Origin: Paramesorhizobium salinisoli
Lineage (GTDB): Bacteria; Pseudomonadota; Alphaproteobacteria; Rhizobiales; Rhizobiaceae
Direction: 5' to 3'
Assembly: GCF_003335045.1 (NCBI RefSeq)
Contig: NZ_QOZG01000008.1
Coordinates: 171,658 to 235,657, forward strand
Length of the DNA: 64,000 nt
A program made the position numbers and the translations under genes. This document shows, piece after piece, positions 27,411 to 36,660 of the stretch. The notes beneath the pieces are model-generated. The model did no database searches. It had not been told where the DNA came from and was given only the letters and a program-made list of their open reading frames with translations. Position 1 is the first letter of the stretch. Each line of letters starts with the position of its first letter.

Positions 27411-28445
27411 TCAGGCGGCTAGCGCCTTCGGCTTGACCAGTCCGCGGGCCACCATGAGTTCGGCGATCTGGATGGTGTTAAGTGCGGCCCCCTTGCGCAG
27501 ATTGTCCGACACGATCCACATGGCAAGGCCGTTTTCAACCGTGATGTCCTCGCGGATGCGGGAAATGAAGGTTGCGTCCTCGCCGGCGGATTCGTAGGGG
27601 GTGATGTAGCCGCCGTTTTCATGTTTATCAATGACCTGGCATCCAGGCGCATCGCGCAGGATTTCACGGGCTTCCGCTGCGGAAATCGGCTTCTCGAACT
27701 CGATATTGACGGCTTCGGAATGTCCGATGAAGACCGGCACCCGCACAGCGGTCGCCGTCAGCTTGATCTTGGGATCGAGCATCTTCTTGGTTTCGGCCAC
27801 CATCTTCCATTCTTCCTTCGTGTAGCCATCTTCCATAAAGGCATCGATATGCGGGATGACGTTGAAGGCGATGCGCTTGGTGAACTTCTTTGTGGTGATC
27901 GGATCCGCGACGAACACGGCGCGCGACTGCTGGAAGAGCTCGTCCATACCTTCCTTGCCGGCGCCCGAGACCGACTGGTAGGTAGCGACGACGACGCGCT
28001 TGATCTTCGCTGCATCGTGCAGAGGCTTCAGCGCCACGACGAGTTGCGCCGTCGAGCAATTGGGATTGGCGATAATGTTGCGCTTGCGGAAGCCCTCGAT
28101 AGCGTCAGGGTTTACTTCCGGCACGATCAACGGAACGTCCTGATCGTAGCGCCAGGCGGAAGAGTTATCGATGACGACGCATCCCTGCGCCGCGATTTTT
28201 GGCGACCATTCCAGCGAAATCGATCCGCCCGCCGACATCAGGCAGATGTCCGTGTCGGAGAAATCGTAGGCGTCGAGCGCCTTCACCGTTAGCGTCCGAT
28301 CGCCATAGGAGACTTCCGTGCCCTGGCTGCGACGCGAGGCGAGCGCCACGACCTCATCGGCGGGGAAGCCGCGCTCGTCGAGGATATTGAGCATTTCGCG
28401 GCCCACATTACCGGTGGCGCCGACAACCGCTATCTTGAAACCCAT
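27411..28445 (-). CDS. asd: Aspartate-semialdehyde dehydrogenase
   Basis: Reduces beta-aspartyl phosphate to aspartate semialdehyde, the branch point to lysine, methionine and threonine; the kinase lysC is at 49.9 kb. The start is ATG 28445 (MGFKIAVVGATGNVGREM), preceded by AGGAG, giving 344 residues. A frame open 34 codons upstream lacks any similarity to the family. The NADP-binding GATGNVG is at about 9-15, the catalytic cysteine is in NPNCSTAQLV near residue 133, and FIGHSEAVNIEFE carries the active-site histidine region. It is alone on its strand with its promoter probably in the 28.45-28.97 kb spacer. Confidence 0.96.
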   Translation of the reverse strand: MGFKIAVVGATGNVGREMLNILDERGFPADEVVALASRRSQGTEVSYGDRTLTVKALDAYDFSDTDICLMSAGGSISLEWSPKIAAQGCVVIDNSSAWRYDQDVPLIVPEVNPDAIEGFRKRNIIANPNCSTAQLVVALKPLHDAAKIKRVVVATYQSVSGAGKEGMDELFQQSRAVFVADPITTKKFTKRIAFNVIPHIDAFMEDGYTKEEWKMVAETKKMLDPKIKLTATAVRVPVFIGHSEAVNIEFEKPISAAEAREILRDAPGCQVIDKHENGGYITPYESAGEDATFISRIREDITVENGLAMWIVSDNLRKGAALNTIQIAELMVARGLVKPKALAA

Positions 28446-28973
28446 TTGTCTTCTCCTGTCCCTCTCCGCTTTTTCTTGAAAGAACCCGGTGGCCACGCGG
28501 GTTGTTCCTTCCCCGGACCAGACCCGGGGAGAGGGCGAGCAGGCCAAGGGAAATCAGACCGTTTTGGCGGTCGTTTTCGTGATGGTTTTGGCCGTGGATT
28601 TGGTGGAAACAGAGAACATACGCCCGCATCCGGCGGCAAGGCCGGAAACATGAGACGAAGCTGGCGTTGCCGATACGCGATACACGCGGGTTCTCCTTGT
28701 CCGATGGTGCTTGTATCCCGTTTCTGAAAAGAGTCAATTCCTGATCTTGATGCGTCTGCAGCGCGTGCATGCACCGCATATGCGATCGCCCCGAATGTAT
28801 TTCCTCACGAGCATCTTAGACTAAAGTCATAATCCCAAAGAATAGTGCCGAAATTCCGCGTTTAAGGTCATGATAGGCGTGTATCAGGCGAGGCACCCGG
28901 CTGGAGGATACGCGTGCTTCGCCTCAGCATTTCAGATGCTGCATCATTTCAAATCGTCTGGGAGGACACATCA
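28446..28973. other. 528-bp divergent intergenic region between asd and the MHS transporter gene
   Basis: No supported gene. It should hold the promoters of asd and of the transporter. Visible features are a G/C-rich imperfect hairpin (CCCCGG with CCGGGG) near 28515-28535, several GTTTTGG-type short repeats at 28559-28605, and an A/T-rich stretch at 28800-28865 with a GACT-AA-AGTC inverted repeat. Overlapping open frames on both strands here look like chance. Confidence 0.6.
28819..28828. promoter_or_regulatory. Short inverted repeat upstream of the MHS transporter gene
   Basis: GACTAAAGTC has perfect four-base arms around AA in an A/T-rich context (TTAGACTAAAGTCATAA). It lies 145 bases before the transporter start. 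It looks like a possible two-component regulator site of the LuxR/NarL kind. Ten bases is short, so this is only a candidate. Confidence 0.3.
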
Positions 28974-30863
28974 ATGACTGTCACGGCAAGTGCCGATATC
29001 GGCACGCAAAAAATGACGGGCGAGGAGAAGAAAGTCATCTTCGCCTCGTCGCTCGGCACCGTTTTCGAGTGGTACGATTTTTATCTCTACGGCACGCTCG
29101 CCAGCTTCATCGGCGCGGCCTTCTTCAGCCAATATCCAGAGACGACACGCAACATCTTCGTGCTGCTTGCCTTCGCTGCGGGCTTTCTCGTGCGCCCCTT
29201 TGGCGCGCTGGTGTTTGGGCGTCTGGGCGATCTCGTCGGGCGTAAATACACCTTCCTCGTCACCATTGTGATCATGGGCGCATCGACCTTCCTGGTCGGC
29301 CTTCTGCCCGGTTCGGCAACGCTCGGCATTCTGGCGCCGATCATACTGATCGTCCTGCGCATGCTTCAGGGTCTGGCCCTCGGCGGCGAATATGGCGGTG
29401 CCGCTACCTACGTGGCGGAACACGCACCCAACAATCGGCGCGGTTTCTTCACCTCATGGATCCAGACCACGGCGACGCTCGGATTGTTTCTGTCGCTGAT
29501 CGTCATTCTCATGATCCAGAATTTGCTCAGCAAGGAAGATTTCGCCGCTTGGGGCTGGCGCATTCCGTTCCTGTTTTCGATCCTCCTGCTCGGCATATCC
29601 GTCTGGATCCGCCTGCAGATGAGCGAATCGCCCGCTTTCAAGCGCATGAAGGAAGAAGGCAAGGGCTCCAAGGCGCCTCTGTCTGAAGCCTTCGGCCAGT
29701 GGAAGAACGCCAAGGTCGCGTTGATCGCGCTTTTCGGCCTCACCGCCGGTCAGGCAGTGGTCTGGTATTGTGGTCAGTTCTACGCGCTGTTCTTCCTTCA
29801 GAACGTGCTGAAGGTGGAAAACCAGTCCGCCAATATCATGGTGGCCACTTCCCTCGTTCTCGGCACCGGCTTTTTCGTGTTCTTCGGCTGGCTGTCGGAC
29901 AAGATCGGCCGCAAGCCGATCATCATGGCGGGCCTGCTTCTCGCGGTCCTTACTTATTTCCCGCTGTTCAAGGCGCTCACCTATGCCGCAAATCCGGCAT
30001 TGGCGCATGCCGAGCAGACGGTCAAGGCGACGGTAACGGCGGCCCCCGGCGATTGCACCTTCCAGTTCAATCCAACCGGAACGTCGAAGTTCAACAATTC
30101 CTGCGATATCGCCACGGCGTTCCTGTCCAGATCGTCGGTGCCCTATGAGGTCGTTCCTGGCCCGGCCGGCTCGCCCGCCACGGTCAAGATCGGCGATATG
30201 ACCGTCGAATCCTATGATGCGGCGGCCGCCGGTGTGGATGCCAAGGCAAGACAGGGCAAGCTTGCCCATGACATGAACGTTGCACTGCAGAAGGCAGGCT
30301 TCCCGCTGGTTCGCGATCCGATACAGGTGCCGGATTCCAAGCTTGACGCCTTTGCTGCCGCCAATCCGGAGCTCGGTCTCGACGTAGCCACGGTCCGGGC
30401 CGGTGAAAAGACCACCATGCCAGCGGCAGATCTGATCAAGAACAAGCTTCTGGCGCCGGCGGAAGCGGAAGCGCTGGGCGGTGCTGACCAGCCGGTCTAC
30501 ACCATACCCAATGGCGGCGCCTTCAAGATGGTCGCTGATCCGGCTGCCATCAACTGGACGCTGACCATCGCGATCCTGACCCTGCTGGTGATCTATGTCA
30601 CCATGGTCTACGGCCCGATCGCGGCGATCCTGGTCGAGATGTTCCCGACCCGCATCCGCTACACCGGAATGTCGTTGCCGTACCACATCGGCAATGGCTG
30701 GTTCGGCGGACTGCTGCCGGCAACGGTCTTCGCGCTGAGTGCCGCCAAGGGCGATATCTATTATGGCCTCTGGTACCCGATCATCATCGCAGCGATGAGC
30801 TTTGTCATCGGCATGCTTTTCGTGCGCGAAAAGAAAAACGTCGATCTCGACGCGATCAAGTGA
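28974..30863 (+). CDS. MHS-family MFS transporter with a large periplasmic insert
   Basis: A 629-residue metabolite:H+ symporter-type MFS protein, start ATG 28974 (GGGAGGACACATCA upstream). The typical family has about 430-550 residues. FASSLGTVFEWYDFYLYGTLAS opens the first helix, and GRLGDLVGRKYTFL and GLALGGEYGGAATYVAEHAP are the family motifs. Six helices fill residues ~20-215. Helices 7-9 end near 342; about 180 hydrophilic residues (343-524) follow, then helices 10-12. By helix count the insert faces the periplasm. It carries two cysteines, C361 and C377, which could form a disulfide. Substrate is unknown; MHS members move carboxylates, osmolytes or aromatic acids. Confidence 0.92.
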   Translation: MTVTASADIGTQKMTGEEKKVIFASSLGTVFEWYDFYLYGTLASFIGAAFFSQYPETTRNIFVLLAFAAGFLVRPFGALVFGRLGDLVGRKYTFLVTIVIMGASTFLVGLLPGSATLGILAPIILIVLRMLQGLALGGEYGGAATYVAEHAPNNRRGFFTSWIQTTATLGLFLSLIVILMIQNLLSKEDFAAWGWRIPFLFSILLLGISVWIRLQMSESPAFKRMKEEGKGSKAPLSEAFGQWKNAKVALIALFGLTAGQAVVWYCGQFYALFFLQNVLKVENQSANIMVATSLVLGTGFFVFFGWLSDKIGRKPIIMAGLLLAVLTYFPLFKALTYAANPALAHAEQTVKATVTAAPGDCTFQFNPTGTSKFNNSCDIATAFLSRSSVPYEVVPGPAGSPATVKIGDMTVESYDAAAAGVDAKARQGKLAHDMNVALQKAGFPLVRDPIQVPDSKLDAFAAANPELGLDVATVRAGEKTTMPAADLIKNKLLAPAEAEALGGADQPVYTIPNGGAFKMVADPAAINWTLTIAILTLLVIYVTMVYGPIAAILVEMFPTRIRYTGMSLPYHIGNGWFGGLLPATVFALSAAKGDIYYGLWYPIIIAAMSFVIGMLFVREKKNVDLDAIK

Positions 30864-30884
30864 TCGCTGGACGGCTATAAATGA

Positions 30885-30918
30885 AAAAGCCCGGCGCGAG
30901 CGATCGCGCCGGGCTTTT
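30885..30918. terminator. Bidirectional terminator between the MHS transporter gene and leuB
   Basis: A perfect 15-base stem (30885-30899 with 30904-30918) with a GCGA loop, starting AAAAG and ending CTTTT. It lies between two convergent genes. Confidence 0.88.
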
Positions 30919-30935
30919 GCTGCTCATAGGAGAAA

Positions 30936-32048
30936 TCAGGCGGAAAGCGTCTTAAACTTGGCGAGGATCGCATCGCCCATTTCCACCGTGCCAATCTTGC
31001 TTTTGCCTTCGGACCAGATGTCGGCGGTGCGCAGGCCATCGTCGAGCACGCCTGATATGGCGGCCTCCAGCCGGTCAGCCTCGGCGACAAGGTTGAAGGA
31101 ATAGCGCAGGCACATGGCGAGCGAGGCGATCATGGCGATCGGGTTGGCGACGCCCTTGCCAGTGATATCAGGCGCCGAACCATGCACCGGCTCATAAAGC
31201 GCCTTGCGGGCGCCGGTCTTGGCGTCCGGGGCGCCGAGCGATGCGGAGGGCAGCATGCCGAGCGAGCCGGTGAGCATGGCCGCCACATCCGACAGCATGT
31301 CGCCGAACAGGTTGTCGGTGACGATGACATCGAACTGCTTGGGCCAGCGCACGAGCTGCATGCCCCCGGCATCGGCCAACATATGGTCGAGCTGGACATC
31401 GGAATATTTCGCCTTATGCGTTGCGGTGACCACCTCGTTCCACAGCACGCCCGACTTCATGACGTTGCGCTTTTCCATCGAGGTGACATTGTTGCCGCGG
31501 GTCCGGGCAAGCTCGAAGGCGACGCCGGCGATGCGCTCAATCTCGAAGGTGTCGTAGACCTGCGTGTCGATGCCGCGCTTCTGGCCGTTGCCGAGATCGA
31601 TGATCTCCTTCGGCTCGCCGAAATAGACGCCGCCGGTCAGTTCGCGGACGATGAGGATATCGAGACCCTCGATGATCTCAGGCTTGAGGGAGGAAGACCC
31701 GGCAAGCGCTGGATAGCAGATCGCAGGGCGCAGATTGGCGAACAGCGCCATGTCCTTGCGCAGGCGCAGAAGCCCGGCCTCCGGGCGCACATCATAGGGA
31801 ACGCTGTCCCATTTAGGGCCGCCTACCGCACCGAAGAGAACGGCGTCGGCGGCGAGCGCCTTGGCCATGTCCTCTTCCGAAATCGCCTTGCCGTGCGCGT
31901 CATAGGCAGAGCCGCCGACCAGCCCCTGCTCGAGTTCGAAGCCCAAGCCCAGATCCGCATTGAGACAGGCAATGATCTTGCGAACCTCCGCCATTGCTTC
32001 CGGGCCGATGCCGTCGCCGGGCAGGAGGAGAAGTTTTCTGGATGCCAT
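30936..32048 (-). CDS. leuB: 3-isopropylmalate dehydrogenase
   Basis: Oxidatively decarboxylates 3-isopropylmalate in leucine synthesis. From ATG 32048 ([19 protein letters not shown]) it has 370 residues, the normal length. The isocitrate/isopropylmalate dehydrogenase features are the [10 protein letters not shown] start, [14 protein letters not shown] with its substrate-binding residues, and [27 protein letters not shown], which holds the metal-binding aspartates, followed by [17 protein letters not shown]. The frame extends 23 codons upstream but family similarity starts at the chosen ATG. Its end is separated by a strong terminator from the MHS gene. leuD is on the other strand. Confidence 0.96.
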   Translation of the reverse strand: MASRKLLLLPGDGIGPEAMAEVRKIIACLNADLGLGFELEQGLVGGSAYDAHGKAISEEDMAKALAADAVLFGAVGGPKWDSVPYDVRPEAGLLRLRKDMALFANLRPAICYPALAGSSSLKPEIIEGLDILIVRELTGGVYFGEPKEIIDLGNGQKRGIDTQVYDTFEIERIAGVAFELARTRGNNVTSMEKRNVMKSGVLWNEVVTATHKAKYSDVQLDHMLADAGGMQLVRWPKQFDVIVTDNLFGDMLSDVAAMLTGSLGMLPSASLGAPDAKTGARKALYEPVHGSAPDITGKGVANPIAMIASLAMCLRYSFNLVAEADRLEAAISGVLDDGLRTADIWSEGKSKIGTVEMGDAILAKFKTLSA

Positions 32049-32162
32049 GATGTGTCGCGCCTTCGCTGGAGAAAAGGATTTCCGGCGTGTCTTAGACAAG
32101 CGGCCGCGGCATTTCAACTCTGGTCGGTCCTGGCCTCAGAAGATTGGGTATCTGCGTGTCGG

Positions 32163-32354
32163 CTATTCGATGGTGCGGGCTTCCGAAGGCAGCATGATGG
32201 GGATGCCGTCGCGCACGGGATAGGCAAGCTTGGCCTTTTCCGAAATGAGCTCGCCATGCTCCTTGTCATAGACGAGGCGTCCCTTGGTCAGGGGGCAGAC
32301 AAGGAGATCGAGGAGCTTGGGGTCGATGGCGGAAAGTCGTCTGGTTTCGCTCAT
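32163..32354 (-). CDS. Trm112/YcaR-like small protein (DUF343)
   Basis: A 63-residue protein starting at ATG 32354 ([22 protein letters not shown]), with GAGGAA eight bases before. The [16 protein letters not shown] segment and the C-terminal [18 protein letters not shown] are the Trm112-family features. Only one cysteine is present, so the zinc site of eukaryotic Trm112 is incomplete, which is usual for proteobacterial members. In E. coli the homologue (YcaR) sits near lpxK-kdsB; a role as a methyltransferase partner is known only for eukaryotes and archaea. It lies 28 bp after the LON-domain gene and probably forms an operon with it. Confidence 0.85.
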   Translation of the reverse strand: MSETRRLSAIDPKLLDLLVCPLTKGRLVYDKEHGELISEKAKLAYPVRDGIPIMLPSEARTIE

Positions 32355-32381
32355 ACTGATGTTCCTCAAGAAGAATGTCGA

Positions 32382-33059
32382 CTACTGGAGACTCGAGCCA
32401 AAATCGTCGTTTTCCTTCGCCAGTGCAATTTCGGTGAGCGCGATGAGCGTTTCAGCGCGTGTCTTGAGGTCCGCCGCTTCGAGCAGCGCCTGTTTTTCCG
32501 CAGCACCAAAGGGCGACATCATCGCTAGCGCGTTGACCAAAGTCTCATTGCCCGCGCGCGAGATGCTGTCCCAGTCGGCATCGAGATTGTTCGCGTCGAG
32601 ATAATCGCGAAAGGCCTTGAGCAACGCCTGGCGGTTGATTTCCTCGGCTCCCGCCGTCTCTTCGAGATCAGCCAGGAAAGGAGCAATGCGGCATTGGCGG
32701 AAGGGCAGGCGGCTCGTCACCTCCTCCAGCACGCGAAAACGACAGATGCCCTGCAGCGTGATCAAGATACGTCCGTCGCCGGTCTCGGCATAGGTTGTAA
32801 TCCTGCCCATGCAGCCGACCTCGCACAGATCGGGAACCCGCCGCATGGCCGCTTTCTGGTCGCCGTCAAGGCAAGGCTGGATCATGCCGATTATGCGTTT
32901 TCCAGCCATCGCGGCATCCAGCATCTCCAGATAGCGCGGTTCGAAGATATTGAGCGGCATCTGCCCGCCAGGCAGGAGCAGCGCCGCCTTCAGAGGGAAA
33001 ACCGGGATGATTTCCGGAATATCGTTCATGGTGCGGTAATGGGCATTGCCCGCCTGCAT
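32382..33059 (-). CDS. LON peptidase substrate-binding (N-terminal) domain protein
   Basis: A 225-residue protein that carries only the substrate-binding LAN domain of Lon proteases, with no ATPase or protease part. Features are IPVFPLKAALLLPGGQMPLNIFEPRYLEMLDAAM near the start, RIIGMIQP, VGCMGRITTYAETGDGR and the FPLxxxxLFP-like opening strand typical of the family. The C-terminal half is helical (about residues 130-225). Its function in bacteria is not established. It lies between a CnoX-type gene 136 bp upstream and the Trm112 gene 27 bp downstream, all on the minus strand. Confidence 0.9.
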   Translation of the reverse strand: MQAGNAHYRTMNDIPEIIPVFPLKAALLLPGGQMPLNIFEPRYLEMLDAAMAGKRIIGMIQPCLDGDQKAAMRRVPDLCEVGCMGRITTYAETGDGRILITLQGICRFRVLEEVTSRLPFRQCRIAPFLADLEETAGAEEINRQALLKAFRDYLDANNLDADWDSISRAGNETLVNALAMMSPFGAAEKQALLEAADLKTRAETLIALTEIALAKENDDFGSSLQ

Positions 33060-33195
33060 CGAAAGCCACTCCCACTTCAGAAGCCGTCGGCCATCATTTC
33101 GGCCGTCTGACGGGATATTCCGTCATTTCCAAAAGATGGGGCGCAACGGCCTGAACTCAAGCCGTGCGGTCCCTTCATTTTCCAGCCTTCTCCAG

Positions 33196-34173
33196 TCAGG
33201 AAAAAAGCAGCGAGGACAGCTTGCGGCGTGCCGCGAGCGTTGCCGCGTCGGCCGGGCCCCAAGCCTCGAAGAATTGCAACAGTTGCTTGCGCGCGCCGTC
33301 ATCATTCCAGTTGCGGTCCGCCTTCATGATAGCCAGCAGCGCGTCTGCGGCCTCCGTGCGGTTGCCTTGCGCGTTGCGAATCATGGCAAGATCGTACCGT
33401 GCCTGATGATCGCCCGGATCCTTTGCCAGTCTTGCTTCGAGGGCCGTGGGATCGCCTATCTTTGCGACCTGTTCGGCCAATGCGATGCGGGCTTCGGCCG
33501 CCCGGATCGCGGCGTCGTCCTTCTTGTCATTAGGCACCTGGGCTAGCACCTCGCGGGCCTTTTCGCTGTCACCTGTCTCGAAGAGGCAATTCGCCAACCC
33601 GGCGATCGCAGCGACATTGTCGGGCGCTTCCTGCAGGATGGCGGAATAAAGCTCCGTGGCCTGGGCGAAATCCGCATGATCGACAAGCTCGGCTGCGGCG
33701 GCAAGCGCCTCTTCGATCGCGGCGTCCTTGCCGCCACCGGGGCCGGCGATCTTGGCGATGAATTCCTTGACCTTCGATTCCGGCAGGGCGCCCATGAAGC
33801 CATCGACAGGCTGGCCGTTGACGAAGGCGATGACGGCAGGGATCGACTGGATGCCGAGTTGGCCGGCGATCGAGGGATGATCGTCGATGTTCATCTTGAC
33901 CAGCCTGACGCTGCCGCCAGCCTCGTTGACGGCCTTTTCCAGAACCGGCGTCAATTGCTTGCAGGGGCCGCACCAGGGTGCCCAGAAATCGACGAGCACC
34001 GGCTGGTTGCGCGATTCGGCAATGACATCGGCGGGAAACGACGCAGTCGTGGTTTCCTTGATCAACCCGCCGGCTTTGCCTGCCCCATCGCCGGGTTTCG
34101 GTGTGTTTCCATAGGAAACGCTTGCACTCATCTGGCCGCCGACACCGGCGAAGGGGTTGCTTTCACTGCTCAT
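33196..34173 (-). CDS. Thioredoxin-domain/TPR chaperedoxin (CnoX/YbbN-like)
   Basis: A 325-residue protein. After a ~40-residue N-terminal tail a thioredoxin domain (about 41-145) has the full active site WCGPC at 67-71 and the cis-proline QSIPAVIAF. A TPR-like helical region follows to the end (EEALAAAAELVDHADFAQATELY..., LARLAKDPGDHQARYDLAMI). This matches CnoX/YbbN chaperedoxins, which hand substrates to GroEL and DnaK under oxidative stress in E. coli; there the active site is SxxC, whereas here both cysteines remain, as in Caulobacter-type CnoX, which retains reductase activity. It is the first gene of the run toward leuB. Confidence 0.9.
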   Translation of the reverse strand: MSSESNPFAGVGGQMSASVSYGNTPKPGDGAGKAGGLIKETTTASFPADVIAESRNQPVLVDFWAPWCGPCKQLTPVLEKAVNEAGGSVRLVKMNIDDHPSIAGQLGIQSIPAVIAFVNGQPVDGFMGALPESKVKEFIAKIAGPGGGKDAAIEEALAAAAELVDHADFAQATELYSAILQEAPDNVAAIAGLANCLFETGDSEKAREVLAQVPNDKKDDAAIRAAEARIALAEQVAKIGDPTALEARLAKDPGDHQARYDLAMIRNAQGNRTEAADALLAIMKADRNWNDDGARKQLLQFFEAWGPADAATLAARRKLSSLLFS

Positions 34174-34316
34174 GGTCCATCCCTTGCAGGTTCGTCTTTA
34201 GGTTCGGGTGAACCGGATATCGGCTGCTACCGCGGCCTCACCGGCGCTGAATCCGTCACTGATCAGTTCGTATCTCAGTCGCGACGTTTCAAGCCTTGGC
34301 TCGCAGCTTTGCAGCA

Positions 34317-34835
34317 TTATTCCGCCACTGTCTCCCCCGATGTGGCGATGGCCAGAATTTCCGGCTCGTGCCCGGTGGCGGACAGGAAGCGGACGAGATC
34401 GTCGCGGTGGATCGAGGTGGTCGCCTCGTTGGTGAGCGGATGGACATTGATGATATCGTGACGCATCAGATGCTCATCGAGAATGATCTTCACCTTGTTT
34501 CCGGTGTCGTTGATGGCGCCAAGCGCGCTGACGGCGCCGGGAAGCAGGCCCAGATATTCCATCAGCTTCTCGGGCTTGCCGAACGAGACGCGGCTGGCCG
34601 CGCCGATCAGCGTATGCACCGTCTTCAGGTCGACGACGGATTCCTCCTCGACGGTGACGAGGAAGAAATTATCCTTCTTGTCCTTGAGGAAAAGATTCTT
34701 AGTGTGGCCGCCGGCGATCTCGCCGCGCAGCGATTGCGAATCGGCGACGGTGAAAAGCGGCGGGTGCGTCACCGTCTTTACCTTGATCCCGAGTTGATCG
34801 AGGAAGGCAAAGAGTTCGTTGGGTGTTTTTGGCAT
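34317..34835 (-). CDS. Prolyl-tRNA editing (YbaK/ProX-type) deacylase
   Basis: A 172-residue protein of the INS/YbaK editing-domain superfamily. It begins MPKTPNELFAFLDQLGIKVKTVTHPPLFTVADSQSL and carries HTKNLFLKDKKDNFFLVTVEEE, which holds the conserved lysine, and GLLPGAVSALGAINDTGNKVKIILDE, the GxxxP/G-rich family blocks. These match ProXp-ala (PrdX-like) proteins, which remove alanine from mischarged tRNA-Pro. Activity on Ala-tRNA-Pro is inferred from the family. It is alone on its strand: the CnoX gene lies 143 bp downstream and the tRNA-Gly gene is divergent upstream. Confidence 0.9.
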   Translation of the reverse strand: MPKTPNELFAFLDQLGIKVKTVTHPPLFTVADSQSLRGEIAGGHTKNLFLKDKKDNFFLVTVEEESVVDLKTVHTLIGAASRVSFGKPEKLMEYLGLLPGAVSALGAINDTGNKVKIILDEHLMRHDIINVHPLTNEATTSIHRDDLVRFLSATGHEPEILAIATSGETVAE

Positions 34836-35084
34836 GGAACCAGCGTCTTTGTTCGGGAAATAGTGGATGAAACCGGTCTACAGCATGATCCGGCAAAACG
34901 GAATATTTTTTCAGGGGACAGGGCTAGTTGGAGATTGCCGGTAAGCGTTGCGAATAGATCGGGAGCTGCAATGTTCTGCGTGATCCGGAAGAATCCACAG
35001 CCTCCTAAACAATTGCATTTTTCCTGTTGCATTCGGCAGGTTGTTGCGCCATATAGGCCCGGCTTAGGCGACTAGCTGGCGCGA

Positions 35085-35159
35085 GCGGGTGTAGCTCAGG
35101 GGTAGAGCACAACCTTGCCAAGGTTGGGGTCGAGGGTTCGAATCCCTTCGCCCGCTCCA
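35085..35159 (+). tRNA. tRNA-Gly (anticodon GCC)
   Basis: A complete 75-base cloverleaf: acceptor GCGGGTG pairs with CGCCCGC at the 3' side, the D-arm is GCTC/GAGC, the anticodon stem CAACC/GGTTG encloses TTGCCAA, and the T-arm GAGGG/CCCTT encloses TTCGAAT. CCA is encoded. Anticodon GCC reads GGC and GGU codons. Confidence 0.95.
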
Positions 35160-35174
35160 GCTAACTAGAGGATC

Positions 35175-35200
35175 AAAGGCCCCGCCGCGCGGGGCCTTTT
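35175..35200 (+). terminator. Terminator after the tRNA-Gly gene
   Basis: A perfect ten-base stem (AAAGGCCCCG at 35175-35184 with its complement at 35190-35199), a five-base loop and TTTT at the right end, 16 bases after the tRNA. The next ~170 bases up to the CelD-like gene end hold no feature I can support. Confidence 0.85.
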
Positions 35201-35373
35201 GCTTGTCTGGCCCTGTTTCTGATCATTCAGAATCGAGCTCTGGTCCAGAGCTGTTGCGCAGTTGCAAGTTTGCCCTTGTCAGGGACTCTCCGAATTTCTG
35301 CAGTAGAAGATGCGATGGGGGATTGAGAAGTTAAGCCGCGTGCTTTGTGCGTCCAGTTGGACGCACAGCGCTT

Positions 35374-36660
35374 CTAATGCCTCCCCGTCAGATTCCGGAT
35401 GCGATTGCGGACGATACGGGCGATGTCGAGCGTACGGCGATAGAGATGGATTTGCGAGGCGGCCTGCTGTGTTGCGCGGTCGGCGCCGGGGTTGAGGCCG
35501 ATGACCAGCGTTTCGATGGTTTCGCGCTCGCGGAACAGGCGCGACATGACCGGATGGTCGGGGACGGCGCAGGAATCGGTGCGTGCGATGTTGGGATCTT
35601 CCAGATGGTTCTTTACCACCTCGATCATCAGCAATGTGCCGGGCGAATAGGCGCTCAGGCTTTCGTCATAGGCGGTTTTCCAGGTCCAGGCTTCGCCCGA
35701 TTCGATGAAGACGATGAGAATGGCGACAACCCTGCCTTCGAATTCCAGCGTATGGAGGCGGGCGAGGTCGCGTTCGGCCAGACGGTTGACTGCTTCGCGG
35801 GCAAAGGCGGCTCGGTAACGATCGACTGCCATGGCGCTGCCGCGCTTTCCCTTCCAGCCCTTTGCCTCGAGCACCAGGAAATCCTCGAAGCGCCGGCGGA
35901 TTTCCTCCGGGCTGCGGGCGACGCTGTAGGTGAGCGTGCCCTGGGCGGCGAGCTTTCGCCATAGCCTGGCGTAATCGCGGCGGTGATGCGAGCCGATGGC
36001 ATGACGCAGATAGCTATCGCCTTCCATCTGGCTTTCCAGGAAAGGGCGTTCAACCCGCTCGATGGAGGTGAGGGGCAGATTGCGGCCCATGGCGATGCTG
36101 CGGATGAGCTGCGCGACCGTGCCGTTGGCGCGCATATTGGGCAGAACGAGCACTTCAGGCATCTTGAGATGCTTGCGTGACAGGATGTCGAACAGATCTT
36201 CGAGTACGCTGACGGGATCGTCGCGGTCAATGAGCGGTGTGCCCTGCGGCCCGAAGGGCGTTGCCCAGGCGCGGATGATCGGCGCTGAAACGGTGAGGCC
36301 GGGCCGCTCGATCGTATAGGGCATCAGGAACCGCAGCCGGCTTCTCACTTCATTCTCGTCACGCATCACCATGAATCGCACCTGGCGGTCGTCGAGGCGC
36401 GGCATGGCCGGAGCTAGAAAGCGCGGATTGAAGAAGATATTGGGCTCGATTGTGCGGTAGGTCAAATATTCGAGCTCTTCGAGAAGCTCGAAGCCGGCCG
36501 ATGCACCATAGATCGAAAGCTTGCGCGGGATATCGCGTGGCCCGAGACTCTCCTCGAGCTTCTTGGCGACCTCGCCCATCGCATCTGTCTCGGCGAGTTC
36601 GGAGACGAGACGCGCGGCGGAACCTCCCGCTGCTTCTTCGAGAATGGGAATGGCTACCAT
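35374..36660 (-). CDS. CelD-like GNAT-family acetyltransferase (Acetyltransf_6 type)
   Basis: A 428-residue protein that starts at ATG 36660, one base into the stop of the flippase gene (TGATG), so it is translationally coupled to it. The second half (about 200-370) has a GNAT fold of the Acetyltransf_6 type: EEIRRRFEDFLVLEAKGWKGKRGSA, ARLHTLEFEGRVVAILIVF and WTWKTAYDESLSAYSPGTLLMIEVVKNHL. Such CelD/BcsL-like proteins are linked to cellulose or other exopolysaccharide genes and may acylate sugars or lipid carriers. The first ~200 residues have no assignment I can make. The pairing with a flippase supports a role in surface polysaccharide. Confidence 0.85.
   Translation of the reverse strand: MVAIPILEEAAGGSAARLVSELAETDAMGEVAKKLEESLGPRDIPRKLSIYGASAGFELLEELEYLTYRTIEPNIFFNPRFLAPAMPRLDDRQVRFMVMRDENEVRSRLRFLMPYTIERPGLTVSAPIIRAWATPFGPQGTPLIDRDDPVSVLEDLFDILSRKHLKMPEVLVLPNMRANGTVAQLIRSIAMGRNLPLTSIERVERPFLESQMEGDSYLRHAIGSHHRRDYARLWRKLAAQGTLTYSVARSPEEIRRRFEDFLVLEAKGWKGKRGSAMAVDRYRAAFAREAVNRLAERDLARLHTLEFEGRVVAILIVFIESGEAWTWKTAYDESLSAYSPGTLLMIEVVKNHLEDPNIARTDSCAVPDHPVMSRLFRERETIETLVIGLNPGADRATQQAASQIHLYRRTLDIARIVRNRIRNLTGRH

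Noticed and set aside
28430..28774. Overlapping short frames in the asd/MHS spacer, one beginning with many RK/P residues
   Set aside because: No good ribosome site, no conserved motif and low-complexity composition. They are more likely chance frames around the promoters.
30000..30548. The MHS insert as a frameshift or fusion error
   Set aside because: The frame stays open through the insert, helices 10-12 continue in the same frame, and the composition matches the rest of the gene.
31182..32528. A 448-codon plus-strand frame opposite leuB
   Set aside because: It is a shadow of leuB with no recognisable domain.
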